A DNA stretch of 64,000 nucleotides from Campylobacter massiliensis. Its GTDB lineage: Bacteria > Campylobacterota > Campylobacteria > Campylobacterales > Campylobacteraceae. The stretch covers positions 744,001-808,000 of the forward strand of contig NZ_JACLZK010000001.1 of assembly GCF_014253065.1 (NCBI RefSeq), in the 5' to 3' direction. A program made the position numbers and the translations under genes. The notes beneath the pieces were generated by a model that saw only the letters and a program-made list of their open reading frames with translations, did no database searches and was not told where the DNA came from. Positions 8,619 through 17,117 of the stretch are shown piece by piece; position 1 is the stretch's first letter; each line of letters opens with the position of its first letter.

Positions 8619-9553
8619 GGATTTTCGCCGCGCTTTTACTGTTTTTCGCCGCGCTTTGGGGGTCAAATTTATCTACTTACAACATTTACGAGCGTAGCGA
8701 CCGCGTCGATATCATGCTTAGTTTTGACGCTCCTTATAGCGGAGCGATCTTGCAAGAGCGCAAAGACGGCGCGATAACCCTGCTCTTTAAAGACCTACAA
8801 AACGATCAAAATATCGAAAAAAGCGTAAATTCAAGCATACTGCAAGAGCTTTTGTTTGAACCCAGGGGTCAAAATTTAGCCCTCGTGATAAAAAGCGACG
8901 CGCAAGTAGCCGTTAGCGCGTCAAAAACCACTGACGGCTTTGGCTTGCGCATACGCGTGACGCCTGAAAATGCGGCAAACTCAGCCGCCGCAACCGCGCT
9001 CTCGCCGCAAGAAACCAGAGAAAATATAACCGAAACGACGAATTTATCCGGCGATCAAAATGCATCAAATTTAACCTCGTCCGCTCAAGGTGCGGGCCTA
9101 AATTTAGGCATGCAAAGCGGCGACGTAAATTTTATGACGCAGGGTATGAGTGACATGATCGATTATAGATATTACTCGGTTTTGGGCGTTTTGGCGCTAC
9201 TTTTAGTCGTGCTTTTGTTCGTCAAGGCAAAGCTAAAAAACAAGCAAAAAACAATAAAAACAAAGCGCGAAAACGGCTGGTTTGAAAAGGTAGAAAGCGA
9301 CGATGGCGTGGAGATAATCTACGAAAAACCGCTTGACGATACAAACAAAGTCGTTCTTTTTCAGCACCTTGACAGACGCTACCTCGTGCTAACAGGTACG
9401 TCAAACGTGCTTTTGGATAAATTCGGCGAAGAAAAGATGACGAGCGAGCAGGACTTTCAGAGCTTTTTTGAAGAAAATCAGAAAAAACTAAACGCCTACA
9501 TCGAAAACCGCCAAACGCTGGACGCATACAAGGATAAGGCAAGTATAGATTAA
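8615..9553 (+). CDS. fliO: FliO-like flagellar export membrane protein
   Basis: Protein of 312 residues with a signal peptide (RIFAALLLFFAALWGS), a periplasmic region of about 165 residues, one membrane segment near residues 188-207 (YYSVLGVLALLLVVLLFVKA) and a cytoplasmic domain of about 100 residues with KVVLFQHLDRRYLVLTGTSNVLLD, which resembles the beta-rich FliO domain. FliO helps assemble the flagellar export gate. The gene overlaps fliN by four bases, the position FliO takes in relatives such as Helicobacter. It is much longer than enterobacterial FliO because of the periplasmic part. I infer the name from position and domain pattern. Confidence 0.6.
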   Translation: MRIFAALLLFFAALWGSNLSTYNIYERSDRVDIMLSFDAPYSGAILQERKDGAITLLFKDLQNDQNIEKSVNSSILQELLFEPRGQNLALVIKSDAQVAVSASKTTDGFGLRIRVTPENAANSAAATALSPQETRENITETTNLSGDQNASNLTSSAQGAGLNLGMQSGDVNFMTQGMSDMIDYRYYSVLGVLALLLVVLLFVKAKLKNKQKTIKTKRENGWFEKVESDDGVEIIYEKPLDDTNKVVLFQHLDRRYLVLTGTSNVLLDKFGEEKMTSEQDFQSFFEENQKKLNAYIENRQTLDAYKDKASID

Positions 9554-9615
9554 ATTTGCCTTTTTAAAATTTGATGAAATTTACCGCAAATTTCATCAAA
9601 TTACTCCATCAAATT

Positions 9616-11064
9616 TCACGCAAAACAAATAGCAAAAGTATCCGGTTTGGTCATCTTTTTGATATTTTCCTTCGCCATAAACAGCTCCTTAGCGCCGTAA
9701 ATTTGCAAAGTGTGATTGATAAACTCAAACTCCAGCTTCTTATGCGCGCAGTTTGCATCGAGGTTTTTAGCAAGCGCGAGGATAAAACTCAACCAGCGCA
9801 CGACCTCTTCGCTAGGCAGCAAGTTTTTAAAGCGCTCAAATTCGCTCGAGGTTTTCTTACCGTTTTGCGCGATGATCGCAGCGACTAGACATTTTTGCGC
9901 ATGTGAAAAGCCATAGTTTAGGGCATTTAGCACGAAAAATGCTGAGCTAGCGTGCTCACCGTAAAATCCCAAACACTGCGCCACGCTATGCAGCCTAGCA
10001 GCCACCGCCAGTTCGCTCTCGTATCGCCCCTCAAGCCCATGCAGCGGCTCTAGCGCTACAAAGAGGTCTTTTGCGTATTTTACGATAGTTTTATTGTCAT
10101 CCAGTAAAAATCTATCCTGCAAGCTCCTCACGCTCGGGTTAAAATTTGGCGGAAATTTACGCGTCGGACGCAATATATCGCTCAAAAACACGCCCTCTCT
10201 AAAGCCTGCGCCGCTAGTATAGATGTTTTGCGCGCCTACCGCATCCACCGCACCTAAAAAGATGAGTGCGCCCTCTCTAATCGTATCGAATCGGTCTTTT
10301 TTGATGCCGAATTTTCCAAGCTCTAGTACGCTCGCCCGGGCTAAATTTTCGATGAAATTTTTATGGTTTTGAAATTTGTAAGCAAAGTTGTGCACAGTTT
10401 TTAGCGGGTAGTCTTGCGCCGACATGATAGCCGAAGATATCGCGCGCAGACTGCCGCCGATGGCGACTAGGTTTTTGCTTTTAAAATTTTTAGGCAAGCT
10501 TTTAAACGCCTCTTTGATAAAAGGCGCTGCGGCGTTTAAATTTTTCTTATCAAAAAATAGCTCTTTTAGCCGCACTGTGCCTAAATTTAACGACACGGCG
10601 TCTATTATCTTGCCGCCGCTAACAAGCGCTAGCTCCGCAGAGCCTCCGCCGATATCAAGCGTGACAAACTCGTCTAGGGGTTCTAGCAAATTTAGCGCCG
10701 CCACTCCGCCAAACGTCGCCTCTTCCTTGCCGCTAACGACCTTTAAATTTATCCCGAGCTCTTTGCGCGCCATGCTTATGAGCAGGCCGGCATTCGGAGC
10801 GTCGCGCAGAGCCGAGGTGCCCATGGCGAAAATTTTCGAGCATTTGTAGTTTTGTGCGATATTTTTAAACTCGCTAAGCGCCTCGCAAGCCTTTTGCATC
10901 GACCTTTGAGCGATCTCGCCGCCGTGCTCGTACGCGCCCTCACCCAGACGCACCTTCATCTTAAATTCGCCGATGATGTGAAACGCGTAACGCGAAGTCT
11001 TCTCAAAAATCGCCATTCGCATCGAATTTGAGCCCAGATCTATGACGGCGGTTCGTTTTGCCAT
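9616..11064 (-). CDS. Ppx/GppA family exopolyphosphatase
   Basis: Protein of 482 residues in the ASKHA fold. AVIDLGSNSMRMAIFE (residues 4-19) is the first phosphate loop, FVTLDIGGGSAELALVSGG (near 133) the second, and an HD-like C-terminal part (near 350-470, AARLHSVAQCLG) completes the long Ppx/GppA form. The enzymes hydrolyse polyphosphate or pppGpp, and sequence alone does not decide which. It abuts the sensor kinase gene with no gap (11064/11065) and is probably the last gene of cosR-kinase-ppx. C. jejuni has a similar gene at the same place. Confidence 0.85.
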   Translation of the reverse strand: MAKRTAVIDLGSNSMRMAIFEKTSRYAFHIIGEFKMKVRLGEGAYEHGGEIAQRSMQKACEALSEFKNIAQNYKCSKIFAMGTSALRDAPNAGLLISMARKELGINLKVVSGKEEATFGGVAALNLLEPLDEFVTLDIGGGSAELALVSGGKIIDAVSLNLGTVRLKELFFDKKNLNAAAPFIKEAFKSLPKNFKSKNLVAIGGSLRAISSAIMSAQDYPLKTVHNFAYKFQNHKNFIENLARASVLELGKFGIKKDRFDTIREGALIFLGAVDAVGAQNIYTSGAGFREGVFLSDILRPTRKFPPNFNPSVRSLQDRFLLDDNKTIVKYAKDLFVALEPLHGLEGRYESELAVAARLHSVAQCLGFYGEHASSAFFVLNALNYGFSHAQKCLVAAIIAQNGKKTSSEFERFKNLLPSEEVVRWLSFILALAKNLDANCAHKKLEFEFINHTLQIYGAKELFMAKENIKKMTKPDTFAICFA

Positions 11065-12354
11065 TTATTTGCCTTTGTTATTTTTATTTATCGCTAGGGT
11101 GAGGGTCGAGATCGCGCCGCTGTGCCCGTCGGTTCGGTTTTTGATAGACACCGAGCCGCCAAGAGCCTGAGCTGCGCCCTTAGCTAGAAATAGCCCGAGT
11201 CCTGCTCCACCCTTATCGCCGAAACGCTTAAACGGCGCAAAAAGGTCCTTGCTCTCGTCGATGCCGCAGCCCTCGTCTACGACCTCGATGATAAATTCGT
11301 TTTCGCTAAGGCGCGAGCGTAGAGTAACCACGGCGCCGCGAGGAGAAAATTTGATCGCGTTTTGGACGAAATTTTGGATAACGTGCGTTAAAAGCGTCGT
11401 TTGCAGCGTCATTTCAAGTCTGTTTGGCGCAAAATCAGTCGCGATATCCTTGCCCTCGCCGCGAGCTAAAATTTTAAAATTATTCGCAGATTGATTTAAA
11501 AACTCGATGATGTCGATACGCACGGCCTCCTCAAACTGCGCGCCCTCCTGTCGCCCGATCTCCAGGATAGAGCCGATCATTTTGTTCATTTGATTGATGG
11601 CTTCGTTGTTGTTTTTGAGCGCTTCGATGTATTTTTCGCTCTCGCGCGGCTTTATTAGCGTGACTTCGTTTTTGGTTTTCATTACCGCAAGCGGCGTTTT
11701 TAGCTCGTGAGCGACGCCGACGAAAAGTTCTTTTTGATAAAGCACGAAGGTCTGAATACGCTCTATCAGGCGGTTTAGGCTTTTGCCTAGCGGTTTAAAT
11801 TCGGGCGGCAACTCGTCAAGACTCACCGCCTGCAAAAACCGCTCATTTAAATTCGTCATTTTTCTGCTTAAAATTTTGATCGGCACAAGCAGCATCCGCG
11901 ATAAAAATAGCACGTAAAAAATGACCAAAAGTATCGATGTGGCGTTTACCATGATGATGTCGATTAAAATTTGATCTATGAGCTTGCTTTGGTGAGTGGT
12001 TTCTTTAGTTAGCGCTACGCTAATATCGTCCATATACGGATAAAATAACGTCAAATGAGTCTTTTGTCCGACCCTTTCCGTGACGAAATAAGGCGATACG
12101 GTTTTGCCCTCGACTAGCTTTGCTCTAGTGGGACTATCGTTTAGCGTGAAGTACTCAAACGGTTTTTCTACTTTAGATAAATTTGCGCTCGTGGATAAAA
12201 TTTTAGCTTCGTATGCGAGCGATTGCGAGATGCCCTCGTATATCGTGACCTTGATATACTGGTATAAAAGAACGGAAATGATGAGAATTAGCATCGTAGA
12301 AGCCGATGCTAATTGCACTATAAACCTAAATCTTAGGCTTTTTTGGGAAAGCAA
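11065..12354 (-). CDS. membrane sensor histidine kinase next to CosR
   Basis: Sensor kinase of 429 residues: membrane segment 1 at about 13-33, periplasmic loop of about 95 residues, segment 2 at about 131-151, linker, then HisKA with His216 in GVAHELKTPLAV. The ATPase part has the N box (FVQNAIKFSP), G1 (VDEGCGIDES) and G2 (GGAGLGLFLAKG). All catalytic motifs are intact. It starts inside the end of cosR (22-base overlap), the usual arrangement for a cognate pair. In C. jejuni, as I remember, CosR is an orphan with no kinase here, so this pair is notable. I infer that it phosphorylates CosR; the signal is unknown. Confidence 0.85.
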   Translation of the reverse strand: MLSQKSLRFRFIVQLASASTMLILIISVLLYQYIKVTIYEGISQSLAYEAKILSTSANLSKVEKPFEYFTLNDSPTRAKLVEGKTVSPYFVTERVGQKTHLTLFYPYMDDISVALTKETTHQSKLIDQILIDIIMVNATSILLVIFYVLFLSRMLLVPIKILSRKMTNLNERFLQAVSLDELPPEFKPLGKSLNRLIERIQTFVLYQKELFVGVAHELKTPLAVMKTKNEVTLIKPRESEKYIEALKNNNEAINQMNKMIGSILEIGRQEGAQFEEAVRIDIIEFLNQSANNFKILARGEGKDIATDFAPNRLEMTLQTTLLTHVIQNFVQNAIKFSPRGAVVTLRSRLSENEFIIEVVDEGCGIDESKDLFAPFKRFGDKGGAGLGLFLAKGAAQALGGSVSIKNRTDGHSGAISTLTLAINKNNKGK

Positions 12355-13004
12355 AACCTATACCCGCGTCTTCTGACCGTCTCGATAGTCGAGATATTTA
12401 ACGGTTTATCCATTTTTTGGCGGATTTGATTGATTGCTACTTCGATTACGTTTGGAGTTACGAGCTCAGGCTCCTCCCAGATCGCGTCTAGTAGTTGCTC
12501 TTTGCTGACGATCTGATCGCTGTGGCGCGCAAGGTGAGTTAGTACCTCAAACGGCTTGCCTTTTAGCTCGATTTCTTGACCTAGATATGTGATTTTCTCC
12601 TCATCCGGATCGATGATAAGGTCGTCTATTTTGATAACGTTCGTACCGCCAAAGCGAAGTCTCGCTTCGATTCTAGCTACCAAAACGTCAAAATCAAATG
12701 GCTTTTTGATATAGTCGTCCGCGCCTGCTCTAAACGCCTTAACTTCGCTATCTTTATCGTCTTTCGCAGACAGTACGACTACTGCAGTGCGCGGAGATTT
12801 GTGTTTGATGATGTTGATTAGATCCACGCCGTCGCCGTCCGGGAGCATCCAGTCAGTCAAAACCAAGTCGTAATTTCTAATACCGATGTAGTATTCGGCA
12901 TCCTTGAAATTCTCCGAGCTGTCGGTTTGATAACCGAACTCTTGCAAGCCTTCGGCGATAGTTTTGTTTAGAGTTACCTCATCTTCAACTATTAAAATTC
13001 TCAT
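12333..13004 (-). CDS. cosR: CosR-family OmpR-type response regulator
   Basis: Response regulator of 223 residues. The start is ATG 13002-13004, with AAGGGA just upstream, which gives the classical N-terminus MRILIVEDE; a longer frame upstream adds an unlikely hydrophobic tail. The receiver has acidic residues at 8-9, a phosphoacceptor-position Asp51 (VLTDWMLPDGDG), Thr/Ser in VVLSAKDD and Lys in YIKKPFDFD. The winged-helix DNA-binding half is nearly textbook CosR/HP1043 (GKPFEVLTHLARHSDQIVSK; ETVRRRGYRFCFPKK). CosR controls oxidative-stress and essential genes in C. jejuni. folB and plsY lie upstream in the same direction. Confidence 0.92.
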   Translation of the reverse strand: MRILIVEDEVTLNKTIAEGLQEFGYQTDSSENFKDAEYYIGIRNYDLVLTDWMLPDGDGVDLINIIKHKSPRTAVVVLSAKDDKDSEVKAFRAGADDYIKKPFDFDVLVARIEARLRFGGTNVIKIDDLIIDPDEEKITYLGQEIELKGKPFEVLTHLARHSDQIVSKEQLLDAIWEEPELVTPNVIEVAINQIRQKMDKPLNISTIETVRRRGYRFCFPKKA

Positions 13005-13077
13005 TTTTTCCCTTTTGTGAAATTTGACGCGATTGTAGCATAAATTAAGCGAGATTTCAAGATACTTTAAAAAAAAT

Positions 13078-13392
13078 TTAATATTTAAACTCGGCTCTTG
13101 CGCCAACCGTCGCATTTTTGACGATCTCGATTTTTAAAATTTCCATTTTCAAAAAGCTAAGCGAGCTAAATTTTTCTTTCAACTTTTTCGCGCAAATTTC
13201 AAGCGAGCTCTCCACGGTGCCAAATTTCTCCCGCGCATAAATTTCCTCTATCGAATTTATCATTTCCACGTAGTCTATAAACTCGCCGCTTTCAAACTCT
13301 GCGCTCACTCTTACCTTTTGCGGCGTCACTCGCTCAAAATCAAGCAGTCCGATAATCGTGCTAAATTCGTAATCTTTGATAATGGTCGTCAA
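13078..13392 (-). CDS. folB: FolB-like dihydroneopterin aldolase
   Basis: Small protein of 104 residues with the T-fold pattern of dihydroneopterin aldolase: DYEFSTIIGLLDFERVTPQKV at the N-terminus, in which the usual Gly-x-x-x-x-Glu-Arg is present, and FGTVESSLEICAKKL at the position of the helix that normally carries pterin-site residues. FolB converts dihydroneopterin to the hydroxymethyl form in folate synthesis. It overlaps plsY by four bases and lies upstream of cosR, as in C. jejuni. Sequence is divergent, so the exact activity is inferred. Confidence 0.75.
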   Translation of the reverse strand: MTTIIKDYEFSTIIGLLDFERVTPQKVRVSAEFESGEFIDYVEMINSIEEIYAREKFGTVESSLEICAKKLKEKFSSLSFLKMEILKIEIVKNATVGARAEFKY

Positions 13393-14003
13393 ATTACGCG
13401 CTTTTCTTGCCCTGTTATCAGGCGTTTTATGTTTGGCAGGTGCTTGTAAACGACCAAAAACGCGATCAAAAATATCGGCGCATAAGAGTCGATATCAGGG
13501 ATCTGCGGCTGCAACGCAAAAGTCGCTACGATAAACGCCACAAGCGCGGCTAGCGAGGCGAGCGATGAGATTTTAAGCAGTTTGCCCACGACAAACCAAA
13601 CCCCAAGCGCGATAGCGATCTCAAGCGGCAAAAAGACCGCCAAAACACCCGCTCCCGTGGCTATACCCTTACCGCCTTCAAATTTCAAAAACGGCGAATA
13701 GCAGTGCCCGAGCACCGAAAGTACCGCCATCGCCCAAAGCGTCGCGGGAGCAAGGCCTAAAAATTTCGCGATTAATATCGGCAAAACGCCCTTTAAAACG
13801 TCGCAAACGACGGTCAAAATCGCGATCTTTTTAGCGAGTTTAGGGTCTTTTTGCTTTAGCACGCGCAAAACGTTGGTCGCGCCGATGCTGCCGCTACCTT
13901 CGCTTCTGATGTTCACTCCGCCGAAGATATAAGCCAAAATCACGCCCGAGGGGATGCCGCCTAGCAGATACGCCGCGGCGTAAGCTATCAAATTTTCGTT
14001 CAT
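13389..14003 (-). CDS. plsY: glycerol-3-phosphate acyltransferase PlsY
   Basis: Inner-membrane protein of 204 residues with five or so helices. Three PlsY motifs are visible: GGIPSGVILAYIFGGVNIRSEGSGSIGATNV (given as a whole region, residues 15-45, key residues SGSIGATN), GHCYSPFLKFEGGKG (near 98-112) and KHLPNIKRL near the end. PlsY acylates glycerol-3-phosphate from acyl-phosphate, the product of PlsX, which is encoded at 20092 in this window. It heads the minus-strand plsY-folB-cosR-kinase-ppx run. Confidence 0.95.
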   Translation of the reverse strand: MNENLIAYAAAYLLGGIPSGVILAYIFGGVNIRSEGSGSIGATNVLRVLKQKDPKLAKKIAILTVVCDVLKGVLPILIAKFLGLAPATLWAMAVLSVLGHCYSPFLKFEGGKGIATGAGVLAVFLPLEIAIALGVWFVVGKLLKISSLASLAALVAFIVATFALQPQIPDIDSYAPIFLIAFLVVYKHLPNIKRLITGQEKRVI

Positions 14004-14090
14004 TTTTTATCCTGATTTTTGTTTCGATCTCGCAATATTAATTAAATTCGGCTGATTTTTTGATAAATCGGTCGTTTTAAAGGGCGGTAA

Positions 14091-14141
14091 ATTTGTAAAT
14101 TTGACACGCCGAGACCCGCACCTTGAAAATGCTAAATTTGG
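14091..14141 (-). repeat. inverted partial copy of the structured repeat (copy C)
   Basis: Read on the minus strand, this segment gives TTTAGCATTTTC followed by a core TGCGGGTCTCGGCG and an AAATTTACAAATTTA-like tail. It matches the middle of copy A (3250-3304) and of copy B (14471-14520). The flanking hairpins are not recognisable here, so it is a fragment facing copy B. It lies in the plsY upstream spacer. Confidence 0.6.
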
Positions 14142-14178
14142 TTTTGTCAAATTTAGCGTTGCAGATTGTGTTCTTTGA

Positions 14179-14210
14179 GTAAAAAACAACCGTTTAAGGT
14201 TGTTTTTTAC
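14179..14210. terminator. bidirectional hairpin terminator
   Basis: A perfect 13-bp stem (GTAAAAAACAACC and its complement) surrounds a six-base loop GTTTAA. The arms carry A6 and T6 runs, so it could terminate in both directions. It separates the plsY upstream region from repeat copy B and the HerA-like gene. Confidence 0.6.
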
Positions 14211-14211
14211 T

Positions 14212-14662
14212 TTATGTAAAGGGGGTGGGGGCTTGAATTGCGCTCTGCTTTGCAGCTCTCAAAGAAAGTGCAAGCACAAGGCGAGGCAAAGCCGAAGCAA
14301 AAGAGCCCCCTTTTGTATCCGCCTTTCTCTTTTTCTTGGGTGGCGGAAGGGGTTTCTACTTACGAAGCGTCGCCCCTTCCTCTCCCAAGCCCTCTCTAAC
14401 CCCACTGCACGTGAGAAGTTGCTGCGCTGTGCGCAGATTTAGATTTGACGCTATTGCGTCACAAGTTTAATATTTAGCATTTTCGCGGTGCGGGTCTCGG
14501 CGAGTAAAATTTAACTTCAAATTTGAACGTAAAAAGTCAAGGCGAAGTATCGTGAGATGATTTTAAATGTTTTGAAGTAAATTTCGTCCCAAGACTAGAC
14601 ATATAGTCTGTCGCAGGGCGAAATTTACGAAATCATTTAAAAGCACTCGCGAGACAAGCCGC
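14212..14662 (+). repeat. structured dispersed repeat, copy B (extended)
   Basis: The 3' part (14341-14662) is homologous over its length to copy A at 3121-3460 and has the same hairpins in order: GGAAGGGG/CCCCTTCC (14345-14352/14373-14380), CTGCGC/GCGCAG (14422-14436), TGACGC-TATT-GCGTCA (14446-14461), TCGTGAG/CTCGCGA (14550-14556/14646-14652), TTTTAAATG/CATTTAAAA (14561-14569/14634-14642), GTAAATTTCG/CGAAATTTAC (14577-14586/14619-14628) and AGAC-ATATA-GTCT (14597-14609). It ends in the same GACAAGCCGC, five bases past the stop of the minus-strand HerA-like gene. The 5' part (about 14212-14340) has an extra GGGGGCT/AGCCCCC hairpin (14227-14233/14304-14310) absent from copy A. Open frames across it look spurious. 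Confidence 0.8.
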
Positions 14663-14667
14663 TAAAT

Positions 14668-16977
14668 TTACTTCCAAAGAAGATAGACCTTTTCGTCGTA
14701 TATATCGCTACTCTTCGGACTAACCTCCACCTCCGTCACTTCCACGTTTTGCACGTCGTTTTTGGCTTTTAGCGCGCTCGCGTCTTCTTCAAATTTTGCC
14801 ATCAGCTCCTCGATCTGCGCGTTTAGCTGGGCGACTTCTTGCTCGCTTAGTTTGACGTCGCTACGCTCTTTTAGCACGCTGTTTGCCGAGCGCGCGGAGG
14901 TCGCGACCTTGCCGATGTTGCCACTACTTAGCAGCCCCTTGCCAAATATCGCACCCAAAATGCTAGCTCCCACTGAGATCGCCGTCTCGATGCCTTTGCT
15001 TTTGAAGTCTCGCTGCTCCTTTTCCAGCTTTGCGACCGAGCGGTTTAGTTTCTCTTCTAGGCGCGCTTTTTGTTTGTCAAACTCAGCCGTGAGCTTAGCC
15101 GTTTGCGCCTCTAAAATTTCATTGCATTTATCGGCCAAACGGACGTAAAACTCCTCCTTGCTCTCGCCCGGCGCCGAGCTTAAATTTAGCGCGCTAAAGA
15201 GCCTAAGCTTGTAGTTTCTATAGATAAATTCTTTGAAATTTTTAGTTAGCTCTTTGAAATTTTTAGCTCCCGCGACAAAGCCCGGCAGCGGCGCGTAGGA
15301 GAGTTTAAAATTTGGCTCCGAAACTGCGGTAAAATGCATATTTTCGCTAGCTTCGCTCCAGTCGGCGCTTTTTTGAGCTTCATCCAGCCTTAGCGTGAAA
15401 TTTACCTCGCGCACCTCGTCAAGCCCCTTTTTAGCATCGTAAAATCGCACTTTGGCTTCGCCGTAAAGATACCCCTCCAGCTCGCCGCCCTCCTGCAAAT
15501 TTGAGCTTGCAGCGTAAATTTGAGTGATATCCGGCGACAGCACCGGTTTGGCGGCGAAATTTGAGCTTTTTGCCGAGCTTGATCCGCTCAAATTCGACCC
15601 GCTCTTTTGCTCTTTCATCAAATTTGAAATTTGCTCGCGACTAAGAGGTCCTTTTAGGTAGCTCAGAGCCCAGCGCGTCGAGATGACGGACAGCCCGTCC
15701 TCGTGGATGTTTTTTAGTAGGAAGTTGCGCTTTTGCAAATTTGAGATGAGATTTTCTATCTCGCCCTTATCCATCGCAGAGCCCGCAAGCCCCGTCATAC
15801 CGTCGATCACGCGCGCTTTATCTTGCGCGGTTTGCAAGCGCCCGATAAACCACGTGCCGATGTTGCTAAGGCCTTTGTAATCAAGATCCACCGGGTTTTG
15901 AGTGCTCAGTATCACGCCAAGGCCGTGCGCACGGGCTTGCTTGAGTAGGGTTAGCATCGGGGTTTTAGACGGTGGGTTGCCGTTTGGCGGGAAAAATCCG
16001 AAAATCTCGTCCATATAAAGCACCGCGCGAAGCGAGCTCGTACCCTCGGTTTTGCGCATCCACGCGATGATCTCGTTTAGTAGCAGCGTCACGAAAAACA
16101 TCCTCTCGCTGTCTTTTAGGTGCGAGATGGTAAAGATATTACACTTTGCCTTGCCGTTTGCGTTAAAAAGCATCTTTGAGATGTCGAGTCGCTCGCCGCT
16201 TAGCCACGCACGAAAATCAGGGCTTGCTAGCAGCGTGTTGATCTTGACGGCTAGCTTCATGCGCTCGGAGCTTGGGTAAAATTTCTCCACGTCAAACACG
16301 CCGATCTTGGTAAATGGAGGCGTCGCGATAAAGCCGATGAGCTCCTCTAGGCTCACGTCCGCGCCCTGGCTAAATTTATCGATAAAAATGTTTGAGATGA
16401 GCAGGTGTTCTTTTGAGTTTACGTCGTTTTCTATGCCCACAAGCGATAGCACCGAGCTAGCCAGAGAGCCGACGTACTCGCTAAACTCCTCGCTGCCAAC
16501 GTCTAAATTCGGACGGGCAAAATCCCCGAGCAGCGCTACGCCGACGCCGCTACTGCTCTTTGGAGTATAAATTTTTAGCTCGGCGCTATCTTTAAAAAGC
16601 CCCACGCGCTCTAGGCTCTGAAACGAGCCCTCGATACCTTTTGTCCACATCTGCGCTTCGCTCGCGGCAAACTCATCTACGCTCATGCCTTTATTTTGCG
16701 CTTCATTTTCATCGACGTAGGGCACAAAATCCTGCGCGCTCATCTGCGGGAACGCTAAGGCGAGGTTGGTCATATCGCCTTTTGGGTCGATTATAAAGGT
16801 CGGGATATTATCGATGCAGGCTTCTTCTAGGATACTGATGCCAAGGCCTGTTTTGCCGCTACCGGTCATTCCGATGATGGCTGCATGCGTCGTGAGATCT
16901 TTGTTTTTATAAAAAAACGGCTCTTTGTTTTTGAGTCCGACGTAAAACAGCTTTAAATTTTCTTGGATGGTTTTCAT
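14668..16977 (-). CDS. HerA-like (DUF87/DUF853-type) ATPase
   Basis: Protein of 769 residues. Walker A GMTGSGKTGLGI is near residue 36, the DPKGDM box near 61, Walker B appears as AVLYMDEIFGFFP near 315, and the sensor segment ILSTQNPVDLDYKGLSNIGT near 350. This is the pattern of HerA-like/DUF853 ATPases, hexameric FtsK-HerA relatives that pump DNA or act with nucleases. The C-terminal 200 residues are charged and coiled-coil-like with a small glycine-rich hydrophobic patch (AISVGASILGAIFGKG). No NurA-like nuclease gene is adjacent. It stands alone between repeat copy B and the PilZ-like gene. The cellular role is unknown. Confidence 0.75.
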   Translation of the reverse strand: MKTIQENLKLFYVGLKNKEPFFYKNKDLTTHAAIIGMTGSGKTGLGISILEEACIDNIPTFIIDPKGDMTNLALAFPQMSAQDFVPYVDENEAQNKGMSVDEFAASEAQMWTKGIEGSFQSLERVGLFKDSAELKIYTPKSSSGVGVALLGDFARPNLDVGSEEFSEYVGSLASSVLSLVGIENDVNSKEHLLISNIFIDKFSQGADVSLEELIGFIATPPFTKIGVFDVEKFYPSSERMKLAVKINTLLASPDFRAWLSGERLDISKMLFNANGKAKCNIFTISHLKDSERMFFVTLLLNEIIAWMRKTEGTSSLRAVLYMDEIFGFFPPNGNPPSKTPMLTLLKQARAHGLGVILSTQNPVDLDYKGLSNIGTWFIGRLQTAQDKARVIDGMTGLAGSAMDKGEIENLISNLQKRNFLLKNIHEDGLSVISTRWALSYLKGPLSREQISNLMKEQKSGSNLSGSSSAKSSNFAAKPVLSPDITQIYAASSNLQEGGELEGYLYGEAKVRFYDAKKGLDEVREVNFTLRLDEAQKSADWSEASENMHFTAVSEPNFKLSYAPLPGFVAGAKNFKELTKNFKEFIYRNYKLRLFSALNLSSAPGESKEEFYVRLADKCNEILEAQTAKLTAEFDKQKARLEEKLNRSVAKLEKEQRDFKSKGIETAISVGASILGAIFGKGLLSSGNIGKVATSARSANSVLKERSDVKLSEQEVAQLNAQIEELMAKFEEDASALKAKNDVQNVEVTEVEVSPKSSDIYDEKVYLLWK

Positions 16978-17075
16978 GTGCTTCCTTGTAAATTTTGGGC
17001 TATTTTACTGATTTTTGATTAAATTTCGGGTGAAGCCGGGAGGGTAAATTTGAAATCGAGGCGGGTAAAATTTAA

Positions 17076-17102
17076 AAAAGGCAAGCGCGAGGCTCGCCTT
17101 TT
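17076..17102 (-). terminator. intrinsic terminator of the PilZ-like gene
   Basis: On the minus strand an AAAAGGCGAGCC arm pairs with GGC-TTGCC-like bases followed by TTTTTT. One mismatch interrupts the stem. It lies 16 bases past the end of the gene at 17118. Confidence 0.6.
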
Positions 17103-17117
17103 AATTTTGGGTTAAAT

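Noticed and set aside
9571-9888. 105-codon plus-strand frame opposite the Ppx/GppA gene
   Set aside because: Antisense shadow of the strongly conserved phosphatase gene, which explains the region better.
13005-13115. N-terminal extension of cosR by 37 codons
   Set aside because: The ATG at 13002-13004 has a ribosome site and gives the usual receiver start MRILIVEDE. The extension overlaps the end of folB.
14200-14442. 80-codon plus-strand ORF inside repeat copy B
   Set aside because: It lies over hairpins of the repeat, is Cys/Arg/Ser-rich, and has no counterpart frame in copy A. I treat it as chance.
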